This document shows, one piece after another, positions 43,226-54,535 of a stretch of 64,000 nt of DNA. Under the pieces are notes generated by a model. That model was not told the DNA's origin and did not search any database. It saw nothing but the letters and a program-made list of their open reading frames with translations. A program made the translations under genes and the position numbers. Position 1 is the stretch's first letter; every line of letters begins with the position of its first letter. This DNA comes from Mycogone perniciosa (lineage: Eukaryota > Ascomycota > Sordariomycetes > Hypocreales > Hypocreaceae), in contig JAOALB010000079.1 in NCBI GenBank assembly GCA_025331125.1, positions 43,070 through 107,069 of the forward strand, written 5' to 3'.

Positions 43226-44515
43226 ATGGACGCCTCCTTGTTGCCTCGTGAGCTCGACTTCATGAAACCCATCCCCACCGTGGTCTGTTGCTTCGAGTTT
43301 GAGTTCTTGGTTGCCAAGAAGATCCCTTCAGTCCAATACAGCCATCCATCTGGCAGCACTGACGACTCCCTACCCCATCAATACTGGGCCTGTCCCGCCG
43401 ACGAGAAAGACCCCGATAGAGCCATCCTCAACAAATGCAAGGATCTCCTCATCGAGACACAACAGCCAGCTATAATCTGTTACGACACTTCTTGCCCAGA
43501 TACTGAGACCAAACGATTCGATGCTGACTGGTCTGGAAATTTGGATCGTTTCCACTGTTGGCATCTAGAGCCCTCTGCCACCGCCCGTGCTACCAACGAC
43601 AGCCCGGCGGACTACGATTGGTTTGGTGTCAGGCTTCGATGTCCTTTTCACTCAGTGGTAAACAGACTCCATGATCACACATTGGTTAAGCGAATTCTTG
43701 CAACCCTGCGTGCAGGGCTCATTCTGCATGTCAACTCGTCTTGTAGATTCAATGTTCAATCCCAGGTGTACGGGGAACCAATGTCGCTACTCACGGCCAA
43801 GAAGTTGGTGACTCTGGTCTGGCTTGTTGAGAAAGAGTTGCTTCTTCGGGTCTGCCCCAGTGCCCGGGGTGTTCCGTTCTCTCATGTCAAGCCGATTGAT
43901 ACCCACTCTCGGATCTCCACTATTGTCTGGAGTGAACAGGAAGATGCACGGTCTCAGGATCCTCTCAGGGCGGGGATCATGGATCAGCATCTCCCTCAAC
44001 TTCGCGATAAGATCTTGCAGGAGAAACTTCACTTTTTATGGAGCCTTGGCTCTATTGAGGAGATCGCCAAGGCTCTCACCTGCATTGACGGACAGCCAAC
44101 ATCATTTGTTCTTCGACTCGACGACAAGGGGGGCCCTACTGCGGCAGAATTCCGCTACGCCCTCTGGCATCCATACGGTCAACGAGATCCTAACAGCCAT
44201 CTGGACACGGACAAATACTGGGGTCACGTAGCTTCCAAATTTGTCCTAGCTGCAAGGCTCTCCAGCTCTAATTTCAAGATTCTTGTCAAGGACGTCGATA
44301 GTATAATCAAGGGTTTTGCTTCGAACAGTGTTCCTGCCTCCTCGCGATGGGTTATTCTCTTGGACAAGCTCGGGCTCCCTGAGAACTGGTCCACGCCGTG
44401 GGGGAAGATCATTGACGAGTATAAGACGGGTCGTCAGCTGGCACATCCCAACATTGACAAGCATGGTCTTCTGGGCCAGATTCCGGAGTTCAAGAAAGAT
44501 GGGCCATCTCAATGA
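43226..44515 (+). CDS. Amidoligase-like protein (ATP-grasp/GCS-related fold)
   Basis: An intronless frame of 429 residues from the ATG at 43226 (MDASLLPRELDF). The start TVVCCFEFEFLVAKK fits the first strand of putative amidoligases (family typical GxExE). LILHVNSSCRFNVQSQVYGE corresponds to the central conserved strand, and AAEFRYALWHPYGQRDPN to the EFR motif near the end of the fold. The family (Amidoligase_2) is related to glutamine synthetase/GCS-like ligases and is thought to form amide bonds on peptides or small molecules; fungal copies have no known substrate. Several usual catalytic positions are changed, for example no HVH in the central strand, so activity is uncertain. Confidence 0.75.
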   Translation: MDASLLPRELDFMKPIPTVVCCFEFEFLVAKKIPSVQYSHPSGSTDDSLPHQYWACPADEKDPDRAILNKCKDLLIETQQPAIICYDTSCPDTETKRFDADWSGNLDRFHCWHLEPSATARATNDSPADYDWFGVRLRCPFHSVVNRLHDHTLVKRILATLRAGLILHVNSSCRFNVQSQVYGEPMSLLTAKKLVTLVWLVEKELLLRVCPSARGVPFSHVKPIDTHSRISTIVWSEQEDARSQDPLRAGIMDQHLPQLRDKILQEKLHFLWSLGSIEEIAKALTCIDGQPTSFVLRLDDKGGPTAAEFRYALWHPYGQRDPNSHLDTDKYWGHVASKFVLAARLSSSNFKILVKDVDSIIKGFASNSVPASSRWVILLDKLGLPENWSTPWGKIIDEYKTGRQLAHPNIDKHGLLGQIPEFKKDGPSQ

Positions 44516-45084
44516 GATGCTCTTCGTTTTACTTTTTTTTTGTTTCCATTATAGCGAATTTTCATATCTTGAATGGCATCACGGCAGAAATATCTTAGTT
44601 TTGCCTCCAGGTGACTCAATGTCGGGCCTCTGTTGGGAGTAGCAGCGTTGGCATCAGCTAGTACAGTAGTAATTCCGCATTGATTTAAATACTACGCACG
44701 AAGCGTCATGAATTTTCCGATGACTGCTTGACATATGTGGCAATCAACATCTTACGAGGCCAGCTTGTGGGATCTACTAACCCTTGTTTGCAATCCATGC
44801 CAAAGAGCCAGCCCATATTGAATCAATTGATGGTCAACATCAGAAGCAGTGCATTTCCCAATATCACGAGAATGTATTCCCATTCTCGATGCTTCAATGC
44901 TAATGCTACGGCTTTAGTTCCATGCTTATGCCATCCACTGGGTATCTCGCCTCGTAACGCCATAAACGCACACACCCCCTAAATTTGTTGTCCGCCTCCC
45001 TTAAGGGACATTCATATACCTTATTCCAGCCTAAAGCTGTTACTTGTGTTTTCCAAGTCTTCATTGGTCAAGTCTTTGGTCAGT
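44516..45084. other. 3'-to-3' intergenic
   Basis: Convergent ends of the amidoligase and CorA genes, including a T-rich stretch right after the amidoligase stop. No gene is seen. Confidence 0.6.
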
Positions 45085-47013
45085 TTATCTGATCCTCGGC
45101 TTGCGCTTCTGTTTCTGCTTCTTTCGGATGTTCAAAACGCGTTTCCTTTGTACAGCGCGTACGAGCCAGTTATAAATCATCTCCCGCATGAGAATCATGA
45201 TGGTAGCGAATGCGGTTGGGACGGCGCATGCCCAGCTATTATCCAGAGGTGTCAGCTTTCCAACCATTATTGTCATGGGGTATAAAACAAATAGATGGAG
45301 CGAGGAAAGACAGAAGAGAGAAGGAGACTTACAAGTACCAGATCCCATGCTGGACATCAGGGAACCCTTCCTCTGGAAAGTTCTGCCCAAAGAACCCAGT
45401 GATAAACGTCAATGGTAGGAAAATAATCGTGACAAACGTCAGCTGCTTCATACTCTCATTCTGATTCGCCGATATCGTATTGAAAATCAGGTTAATCAGG
45501 TTCTCCGACGACTGCTTGCACTGGCCTAGTGCTTCAGTGATGATGATACAGTGATCTAGCACGTCGCCCAGGTACGTGTGTGTCATTGGCGTGACGATGA
45601 CGCCACTGGCAGGGTTCTCGAGCTCGCGGTTGGCTTGTTCCTGCGTGAGATATGTTCGATGGTCGCGCAACACGTTGACGAGGTTGTCGATTGGGTTAAG
45701 ATATCGTAGCATCTTGTTGATTTCGCTGATGCAGATGTATAGGGCCCTGCATTGCTTGATATTGGGCGAGGTAAGCACGTCTAGCTCTAGATCGCCGATA
45801 ATATCGTTGTACACGGCTGTCAGAGGAATCGCAAGGTCGATGACAGCATCAATGATGGCCTGGACAAGTAGCGAGGCGTCGCACGATTCGCGCAGGATGG
45901 TGCCCGCGTTGCTAATACGGGTGACGATGGGGCGCTCCACATCGGTTGCCGAGACCTCGAAGAACGAAATAACCGTGTTGTCGTTTGTGAGAAAGATGGA
46001 TACTTGCTCAGCAGAGATGGCCAGATTATAGGGCGCGAGAGACGAGTGTTCCTCCATGAACTCCGTACGAGTCTCGTTGCCAGAGGCGTGATATCTCTGT
46101 AGGGTCCGTACCATAAACGTCTCTTCCAGGTTCAGGCCTCCGGTCAAGTCCGGTATTCGCTCGGCAGCCGCTCGCTTCTCCGTGTCTACCATCTCTTTGC
46201 TCTTCTTCCCTAGACTCCTGAATATGTTCTTGACTTTGGCTGTGGCTGCTGAATTTCTCGAGTAGGTGCTGCTAGAATCAGACGACTTATCGTCATCATC
46301 GACTAGGTGCACAAGCTTCTGGAGCGTCATGATGATGAAGGCGTGGTTGGGGTACCTAAACTTCCGGTATCAGTTCCTGTTCACGTAGGCATGTCCTCCC
46401 CTGAGACTCACCAGTCGGCCTTGGTTCTATTCCTGATATTCATGATGTCCTCCAGCGCAAGTTTGTGCAGCTTCTTCTTCGTGCCAACAGCTTGTATGAC
46501 ATCCCAACTGAGTCCGTTGACATTGATCCATCGACACTTTGCCCATTCCTCCTTCGGCTGCTCCAGAAACTCAATGAACGACTCATTATCAAAGCGCCGC
46601 TTCACCATCCGATCCACAGCAAAGTCAACAACCGTAATATCGCACGGCGCACTCAACGTGGGTACAGACGCATGCCCACCATCCGGCAAGTTGGGATCAT
46701 ACCCAGGCTCTGCACCTGGTTGCCATCCTGGTCGCTCAGTATACGTAACATCGAAGTCGAAATCGTCCACTGCGTCGTCAGCCGTCCTAATGGTTGCGGT
46801 GCGCGTACTCCGTCTTCGAAGGGGCGAGAATGCGTCGCGATACACGTCCGCTTCGCCTCGAGAGGCTGATCGCTGGTGTTGATCCTGGCGGGGGGGAGTC
46901 AAGTTGTCCGTGTCGATGTTTAGAGCGTAGTGAACGTGGTTGGCACTCGTTGGGCTTCCTGCTCGTGAACCGCGGCTTAGGCGGCTTTTGCTTTTGCTCC
47001 TTTCCTGGGCCAT
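45085..47013 (-). CDS. CorA-type divalent metal ion transporter
   Basis: Three exons (47013-46412, 46355-45333, 45235-45085) give 591 residues. The first 200 are soluble and include a Ser/Arg-rich start; WINVNGLSWDVIQAVGTKKK and HKLALEDIMNIRNRTKADW match the CorA N-terminal domain. The C-terminal end has the pair of transmembrane helices: FVTIIFLPLTFITGFFGQNF (TM1), then, after intron 2, WACAVPTAFATIMILM (TM2), ending in a Lys/Arg-rich tail. CorA channels form pentamers for Mg2+ and related ions. The canonical GMN at the pore mouth reads GQN here, as in a divergent fungal subgroup. The membrane location is not evident from sequence. Confidence 0.9.
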
Positions 47014-47743
47014 TGCGACATTTGGGGGAGCGAACAGTTGTGGTGCAGGCTGCGCGAAACCTAGTTGATGAATGAGACACGTCTCGCCCTATCAGTTCAG
47101 GTGCGTCTTGGCAACTTACCCTCAATGATATATGATATAATAAGTCGTACATACAAGATGTACGGAGTACGAAGTACTGTCACAAGTACTGGATCTTGAA
47201 GGAGGCCTCACGCGAGCCAAGGATTTTGCTGGCGCATCAATGCGGATCGTGTCTCTCACTATTCTGCACTGTGGCGTCGCGATAGTCCAGAACAACCCTG
47301 GACGCCGCACAATGCTATCCGCAAGGCTGAATAGGAGTAGAACATTGATGAAAAAAATGTGTTAGGACGTTTAGAAAAGAAATTACAGAATTGATGGATT
47401 CCGGAGAAAACGCACCCTAGTCTAAGGTATCCGACTATTATCACTTGATGACGTTTTTAATGGTGATCGCCAACCAATAGTGGTTCAGCTGACTGCTTAT
47501 CAAGTTGATACTATCTAATACTATGCTACTAGTTCTCACGACTATCCGACTAAATGACGACTCTTCCAAGCACAAATCTGGTTATGCAGCATGTCCTCAT
47601 TTATATGTACATCATCATCACCCCATCATGGCCAGCAATGTCAAGGCGAAGCAGAGAGAAAAAAGGACGGTCTAGTGTACATACCGAGCAACTGCTTCCC
47701 CACAGCCTCACAAGTTCATATCCCCCCTTATTCCGAGAGCAAA
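47014..47743. other. Intergenic
   Basis: Promoter side of the CorA gene and 3' side of the lectin-like gene. It holds GTACGGAGTAC at 47160-47170, followed at once by GAAGTAC. Confidence 0.6.
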
Positions 47744-49323
47744 CTAAGCATTCACAATTTCAAAGGCCTGCTCGTTGCCACCATTGCACTGAGTAGACTC
47801 CAGCCTCTGAGCGCCAGCCACAAGACACGTCTTGTTGTTGTCCGAGGCTGGTGTCAGGACAATGCTGTTAGAGCCCTCCTTGAATGGGAACAACTGCGCA
47901 CCGTTGGTTTGACCACCTATGTCACTCAAGTGTCAGCCATCGAATATTAAAACCACGTACTTTTTGGGGGGAACTCACTGCCGTCAGCACGTCCTCCGCA
48001 AGAGAACATGATCACTGTGTCATCGGCCTGTCGCCGGCCATCAAAGTTCAAGCAGCCATTGGTGATCGTGCTGACCAGCAACGCTCCGCCATTCTTGCCG
48101 TCATTATGCTTTCCCTTGGTGACAACGTCGAATTTCTGGTTAGCTGCGTCGCTGCACGCAGCCAGCTGGACTGGAATCAGGTTCTGGCGGAAGTCTCCAG
48201 CCGTAGGGTCAATAGAGAGACATCGGCCATCAGCGGCGCGGATGTTGACATTCTTGACAGGTCGAGTCGCGGTGTTGTCAACCTGGTTCGCTTCAGCCGC
48301 AGCCGAGGGATTCAGTCTACCGCCGGCTCGGGACACCGGCACCGGGGTTGTCGGGTTGGCGGATGGCGCAGCACCGGACGGTTTGGCTGTGGTTTGCTCC
48401 TTGGTATTTCCAAGGGCGGTGGTAGCGGTAGGGTTTGGCTTGATGCTGGTTGTGAGTGTGACTGGAGCATTCGTTTCGGGAGCCTTTGTTTCGCCCCCCT
48501 GAGTCACAGTCACAGTCTCAGTAACAGTCACCACCCGCTCAACAGCACAATTAGTCTGGCTTCCCTTGGGCCCGGCTTCGCCTGCAGTCGTGGTTTCTGC
48601 CGGTTGTTCTGTTGATCCAGTCTTCGCTGGCTCAGTCTTTGCAGGTTCGGTCTTTGCGGGTTCGGTCTTCGCTGGCTGGGCGCTCGTGCTGCTCCCAGCG
48701 TTTCCATTCCCAGCGCCGTTCCCAGGAGCACCAGCAGCGTTTCCAAATGCAAAGGTCTGGTCCGCAGAATTGGCATCGCAGTTTGCAATGTCGACCGCAT
48801 TGCCCTTCGCCACAAGACACTTCGTAGCATCATTCTGGGGCTTGAAGCTCAGAGGTCCAGAGCCACCGTTGAAAGCAAAGAGCTGAGAGTTGGTGACCTT
48901 GCCACCTCCATCGGCACGTCCACCGCATGAGAACAGAAGCACCTGGTTCCCAGCAGCGCGCCTGGGGTCAAAGTTGAAACAGGCCTGGGTCAGAGTGCTC
49001 ACGATGAGCGCTTGGCCCTTCTGATCGTTGTGCACACCGGCAGTGATGATATCCCAGCCCTCGCCATCTGTAGTTCCACAGTCCACGATCTCGATGGGAG
49101 TCAAGTTTGCTCGGAAGTCTCCGGACAGCTTGTCTACGCGGAGACACTTGCCATTGGATGTCTTGATCTGGACGTTAGAAAGGGCGCGAATAGCCGTGCT
49201 GTCCCTTTGGTGAGCTTCTGCTGTGGCGGCCTCGTTGAGAGATGCCACTACACGGCGGTTGACAGGGTTGGCTGCAGAAAGTGTGGATGCAAGTAACACG
49301 AGAGAAGTCTTAAAGGAAACCAT
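47744..49323 (-). CDS. Secreted protein with two ricin-B/trefoil-like domains
   Basis: Two exons (49323-47979 and 47916-47744) give 505 residues; the 62-nt intron (GTGAGT) lies inside the second domain. A signal peptide (MVSFKTSLVLLASTLSAA) precedes two similar domains of about 140 residues. The first has CLRVDKLSGDFRANLTPIEI and LLFSCGGRADGGGKVTNSQL; the second has CLSIDPTAGDFRQNLIPVQL and IMFSCGGRADGSGQTNGAQL. The repeats suggest tandem beta-trefoils of the ricin B lectin type, likely sugar-binding. The linker is rich in Thr, Pro and Ala, carries four PAKTE repeats and TVTETVTVTQ, and is probably O-glycosylated. The fold call is inference from repeat spacing and the Q/L-rich ends. Confidence 0.78.
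48618..48677 (-). repeat. Four 15-bp in-frame tandem repeats (PAKTE)
   Basis: Four adjacent units of 15 bp in the linker of the secreted lectin-like gene, differing at a few third positions. Copy number may vary between strains. Confidence 0.85.
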
Positions 49324-50678
49324 CTTGAAGGATTGAAGTTAAGAGTGAGGGAAAGAAGAAACACGTGGAACTTAGAAAAGATAAAAGAATCTCGAAAAGT
49401 AAAGCAATAAAATCTGCACAGCAGATAACCTCGTCAAAGGCACGAATCGAAGAATAGGAAAGTAAAGGAATGGAAGAATGATGAGCTGCACACACAGAAT
49501 GAAGCTATTCGGGACAACGGACAAGACATCTGGTTAGGGCACCATAAATATACATATCGGAGATTCTCCACAGAGTTCTGTTCGATTACCCATATCGTCT
49601 CGTATCGAAGCCTGTTTCTCGAAGGCCGCCATGACAGGCTCAAGAACTCCTGTATCCGCCCTTTCATTTCACAACATGGGCCCTGGTATGCGAGCCAGAA
49701 GCTGTCGTTTCGTTTACCATACCGCTGCAGAGTCACATCGGGCAAGATGTGGTTGGCCAAACATGCCACATACGCACTACCCGCCAGGGGATCAGTTCGC
49801 ACATCGAACGTGAACGGTTTCAGTGTGGTGGTTTGGAGAAGAATCACGGGATGACATGAGACACTGTAAGGTTTCCGGGGCTTTTTTTTAGGCCCAATGC
49901 TCGCATAATCGACACAATCTTATCGATAACTTTGTTCCAAGTCGTGGGCGAATTAGAGCGCTTCGCTACTTCGGGGCCACCCGAATGCGGTCCATCTAAG
50001 CCGCTTGGTGCTCTCATTCTCACAAGCCATCCTCTGGCAACAGCTTCAGAACCTACCTATCAAAACAACTTGCACGACTACAACTCGTTCTTGGTGTAGC
50101 CAACAGCTTGCTTTAACCCGTTTCGTGCATATTGATTGGCTGAACTTCCAGGTTTCACTGCCTATTGGCCAGCATATTCTAGGAAACGATTAAGCCAAGA
50201 CGGCGAATCATGGCATTACTACCTACAATAAGTAAAGCTGTAGGACAGACTCACTAACCGCGAGTGGCCTCTTTTCCTTTTCTTTGGCCTCGCTTAGGTA
50301 CCGAATCCATTTTGGCAGACGAAACCGTACGCGCTGTTTGACGACAGATAGATTAATCGCGCGTTTGACTAACTTTCCAAATCCTGACCGACTGAAACCA
50401 CTATTAGACGTTATGCGTCGGCGCGAAGAATACGAGATCCAACAAAGGATGTCTATTACTATGCCTATCCGGGAACCAGCTCCAACTCCAAACATTGACA
50501 TCATCAGACATATGATAAAGAATACGAAGTATCAACAGCCACATTATCCCCTTCACATCCAGCCCAAACATTATCCCGTATTAATTGAACTCCTCAGTCA
50601 CCCATTGCGTCTTGTCTTGGGGGTGTTAGGATGCTGTGTTGCTCCTCATTTGACAAGCCGAATAATACCCCAGCTCCT
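49324..50678. other. Intergenic
   Basis: Promoter side of the lectin-like gene and the 3' side of the small Cys-rich gene. Frames at 49434-49847 (minus) and 50284-50712 (plus) have no motifs, and the second begins at a TTG, so neither is called. Confidence 0.55.
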
Positions 50679-50975
50679 TCAATTATGTCTTGAGCCGGAA
50701 CCCTCGGCTTGAGTGGTCTCGGCCCTTGGTGCAGATGGGCAGTTGTTTTGCCAGAACAGATCACAAAAGGCTGCCCTTTGTCTGACTATAGTGTTATGCC
50801 ATCCTGGAGCACATTCGTCAGGGAGGTCAAATGGTAGCTGATCTTGCGTCTCGCCCTCCCATGCTTCAGGCTGGTTTATCCGGTTGAGTTCCTCCAGGAT
50901 GCGCATGCAAGTGGTATAGCATATCGGGGGTCCATAACACCCGCAGTCATATTGGAAAAGTATGTATCTGCACAT
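50679..50975 (-). CDS. Small Cys-rich protein of unknown function
   Basis: A 98-codon frame from the ATG at 50975. Eight or so cysteines are arranged as MCRYILFQYDCGCYGPPICY, TTC, DECAPGWHN, FCDLFWQNNCP. Starting with MC and pairing short Cys motifs at both ends recalls small fungal proteins with a putative zinc-binding MCxxx...C pattern. No signal peptide is visible, so a cytosolic or nuclear zinc protein is more likely than a secreted one. An upstream exon cannot be excluded. Family and role are unknown. Confidence 0.55.
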   Translation of the reverse strand: MCRYILFQYDCGCYGPPICYTTCMRILEELNRINQPEAWEGETQDQLPFDLPDECAPGWHNTIVRQRAAFCDLFWQNNCPSAPRAETTQAEGSGSRHN

Positions 50976-52440
50976 CGCGTAGAGACCGAGTGTTGCTTTC
51001 GGGGGTTCCTTGCAGGAGAGGGGCCTCCATCTCCAATCTTCGACACCATGACTATATACTCAGTCAAGGTTGATTTCAGGGCATTCAAACTTACCAGTCG
51101 ATGAGGATGTTTCAAGACACTCTGGGCCAAGATTGCCAGTCATCACAAACAACACAAACCCCCCCGCTTTACTGCGTTATACCCAGCCATGTTTTATGGG
51201 CACGTAGCCCAGCGTCGCATGTAGCTGGAGATGAAGCTCTCGTGCGAGCGCCATCAACTGCTTGCCAAAGCATTGTGAGTCCACAATCCTGGGCGGTTTG
51301 AAGGTATTTGGCTGCTAAGGAGTTCATCCTTTGACAGAAATAGAACGGAAGTGATGCCATTTCTCCACGAAGGTTGTAGCACTCAGTTTGCCCGGACACC
51401 ATCCTTTCCCGTCAGGGGAGACACTGCCCTCTTCGGTAGACATGTTTGCGCCGTTTGGTCGCTCTGAATGGTGATGCCACGGGAATATTGTGGAGGCCAA
51501 AGTCGTACACACCCACTTCGCCTCTACGTCAGGTCAATACGACATTGTCCTTTCGCAAGACAGGGCACACATGATTGAACACCTTAAATGACAGTACACC
51601 CTCTGCAAGGCGGTTTTTCTTGGAGCCCTGGTTATTAGCTCTCCTACTCGTAGTGCTCGATGGAGAGATGAAACAGAAACACCCAGCTCGTACTCCGTCT
51701 GGCCAATGTGGGATAAGATGAGTTTGATGTTTCACCCTGCAGAAACAACCAAAGCCAGGGCCACGACACGGATGGTCCAAGTGGTTTCCCCGTCAGAGTG
51801 CCACACAAAGCAAGTTTACCGTTTAAAGACGCCGCAGAAACACCGACAAGAATGAAGCCTGGGACAACGAATCATGGCATTGTGTGCCTGGACACGTTGG
51901 AAGAGGCGGTTGTGAGAACAAACGAAGGCGCCGATTGGATCGCCGACTGCATCACAAGCAGACGTGGCGCCGCCATGGCGGATGTCAGGCCCATACCTCA
52001 TCATCCAATCGGTCTCCTCGTGATGGCTATCAATTATCATTACTTTGCGTTGTCACTCGAGGTGTGACCAGACAGTGTGTCACGAGACTGAGGTGACATG
52101 GATGTCTCGCCCTCAAGAGCTCAAGGGAGCACTGGGGAGCATTTGTGGTTCTAGGCTTCAGGGCCAGTCGAACAGACTGTGGGCCTCACCGGACAGGCTC
52201 TCAGCTAGCGGTCACAGGCGGTCACGGGCAGCCACACGCGCTGATCAATCCACTGCGGGATTCAACTTTCAAGGGCTTAGCTGCAACCGGCAGAGCCCGC
52301 AAGGCTAGCGACCCGCTACAAGGGTGCTGATCTCGCCATTTATCATCCCCCACCGCCCAGCCCCCTCGCTGCCGTCATTGCTCTGACAGCTTCATCAAGC
52401 CCAGCCCATATCGTCTGCTCCAAACAGTAGGCTGGGCAGC
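50976..52440. other. Intergenic upstream of the phosphatase gene
   Basis: About 1.5 kb with short overlapping frames only. GTACTCCGT at 51690. The last 150 bp should hold the phosphatase promoter and leader. Confidence 0.55.
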
Positions 52441-54193
52441 ATGGTATGTCGCTTTTTGTTCCTCCGGATTAATCACTTTCGTTTGCTTGTTACCGCTGTC
52501 AGGCAACTAACTTCAATGTGGACAGGCTTCCGAACGCAGTCCTCTCTTGAACACTGACGGTGGTCAGGAAGACAATGCGGATCAGCAGAAGAGCGTCGCT
52601 CGCACTTCACGGATCCGCGAGATTGTCTTCTTCGTCTGGGGCCTCCTCGCTACAGCAGCTTTCATAGTTACAGCTGTTTGGATCCAACATGAAGGCCAAA
52701 CATCTCCCGACACACGCGCTCCCAAGCGGAACTTGATCTTCATGGTCTCAGACGGCATGGGACCAGCCACCCTTTCTCTGACCCGAAGCTACCGACAGTT
52801 CATCCACGATCTACCCGAAAATGACACCCTCGTCCTTGACCAACACTTCTGGGGCACAAGCCGTACTCGTTCCAGCAACTCTCTTGTCACAGACAGTGCT
52901 GCTGGCGCGACGGCGTTCTCCTGTGGCAAAAAGAGCTATAATGGTGCTATCTCGGTGCTGCCAGACTTCCAACCATGTGGTTCAGTGATGGAGGCAGCGA
53001 AGAGAGCAGGATACACGACCGGATTGGTGGTTACAACAGATATCACAGACGCTACCCCGGCATGCTTTGCAAGCCATGTCTTGCGACGAGAAATGGAGGA
53101 CTCGATTGCTCTCCAAGAAATTGGTGAAGGTGTTCTAGGCCGCTCTGTTGATCTCATGCTGGGTGGAGGCAGATGTCATTTCCTGCCCAACAGCACCGAG
53201 GGAGGCTGCCGAGCGGATGACATCAACGTGGTCCACCTGGCGCAGAAGAAGCATGGCTGGACCTACACCGACAGCCGCGCGGGCTTCGACGCTCTTGACG
53301 GAGGCAACAAGGTCAAGCTACCTTTCTTGGGCCTTTTCGCCGAGAGGGACGTGCCCTTCGAAATTGACAGACAGAAGCTGAACGACGTCTACCCCAGTCT
53401 CAGCGAAATGGCCACCACTGCGCTCAAGGCTCTTGAGAAGGCGACAAAAGACTCTGACAAGGGTTTCTTCCTCATGATTGAAGGCAGCCGCATCGATCAC
53501 GCCGGCCATTTTAACGACCCTGCTGCCCAGGTCCGCGAGGTCCTCGAGTATGACAAGGCATTCAAAGCCGTCGTCGACTTCATTAAGAACAGCAAGACTG
53601 AGGGCGTTCTCGTAGCTACCAGCGATCACGAGACTGGTGGCCTTGCTACCGCCCTACAAGAGCCTGGCCATCTTCCCGTCTACAACTGGTACCCACGAGC
53701 ACTGGCTAATGCCACCGCCTCGTGCGAGTTTCTCGCTGCCAAGCTCCAGGCACATGTCGCGTCCATTTCTTCCTCTACCACCAAGGAAGACCTAAAGAAA
53801 TGGATCAATGATGAGCTTGTCATTCCCGGTCTCGGTATCCCCAATGCTTCCGATGAGGAACTCTCGATCCTTGCCAAGAATCCTGCCACCTCCATCAACG
53901 GCTTTACCGCCATGATCTCCCTTCGCGCTCACGTTGGATGGAGCACCCACGGACACACTGCTGTCGATGTGAACATTTACAGCTCAGGAGGCCCAGGCAC
54001 ACAGAAGATCCGCGGCAACGTCGAGAATACGGAGGTCGGCAAGTTCCTTAGCCACTACTTGGAAGTTGATGTTGATGAGATTACCAAGGAGCTGAGAGAG
54101 AAGTCAAACAAGGCCGACTTTGTGGCTATGGATTTGACAACGGGGTGGGCCAGTGAGGGCGATGAATATCACGCTCAGAGTGTCGTGGTATAG
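52441..54193 (+). CDS. PHO8: Vacuolar-type alkaline phosphatase
   Basis: The large exon (52526-54193) has no ATG at its start; the best model begins with a three-base exon consisting only of ATG (52441-52443). It is followed by an 82-nt intron (GTATGT, branch ACTAAC, acceptor ACAG), giving MASERSPLLNTDGGQ and 556 residues. E4-RSP-LL is an acidic dileucine motif of the kind that sends yeast Pho8 to the vacuole through AP-3. A single TM segment follows (about 35-54, type II). Metal and active-site motifs are IFMVSDGMG (Asp77), VTDSAAGATAFSCG (nucleophile Ser125), MIEGSRIDHAGH, SDHETGGL and GWSTHGHTAVDV. It hydrolyses phosphomonoesters in the vacuole lumen. Confidence 0.92.
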
Positions 54194-54535
54194 ATATGAA
54201 CGGTTTAGCATGGAAGGCATCGTTAGACCTTGGGTATGATTGATGCAGATCTTGTCGATCTAGAGCATGGCATAGCACGGCTGCATATCCATATACTGTA
54301 TAGAGCACGTACAGCATATAGTCCAGTAATATATATTTTTGGTAATAAGAAATGAGAAGCCTTTGATATCTTGGTCACGGTTATTACATCCATGTCCGCT
54401 CAGAATGAACGAGCCCGAAACGCCAACCCTTTGAACTCCAGATTCGAAAGCCCATCCCATTCAAACCCATACCGAATGTTCCTTCATTCCTATCCAAAAT
54501 CCACAACCCCTTCCCCAGCTCTCGACCCAAAACTT
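54194..54535. other. 3'-to-3' intergenic
   Basis: Convergent ends of the phosphatase and hydrolase genes, with an AT-rich stretch near 54300-54350. Nothing else is seen. Confidence 0.6.

Noticed and set aside
42691..43251. Plus-strand frame upstream of the amidoligase and a minus-strand frame at 42748-43023
   Set aside because: They overlap each other in a divergent promoter region and show no domain; the amidoligase start at 43226 has better support.
49434..49847. Minus-strand frame of 137 codons
   Set aside because: Composition is not gene-like, with no domain, in the promoter side of the lectin-like gene.
50284..50712. Plus-strand frame of 142 codons
   Set aside because: It begins at TTG, has no motif, and overlaps the 3' end of the better-supported minus-strand Cys-rich gene.
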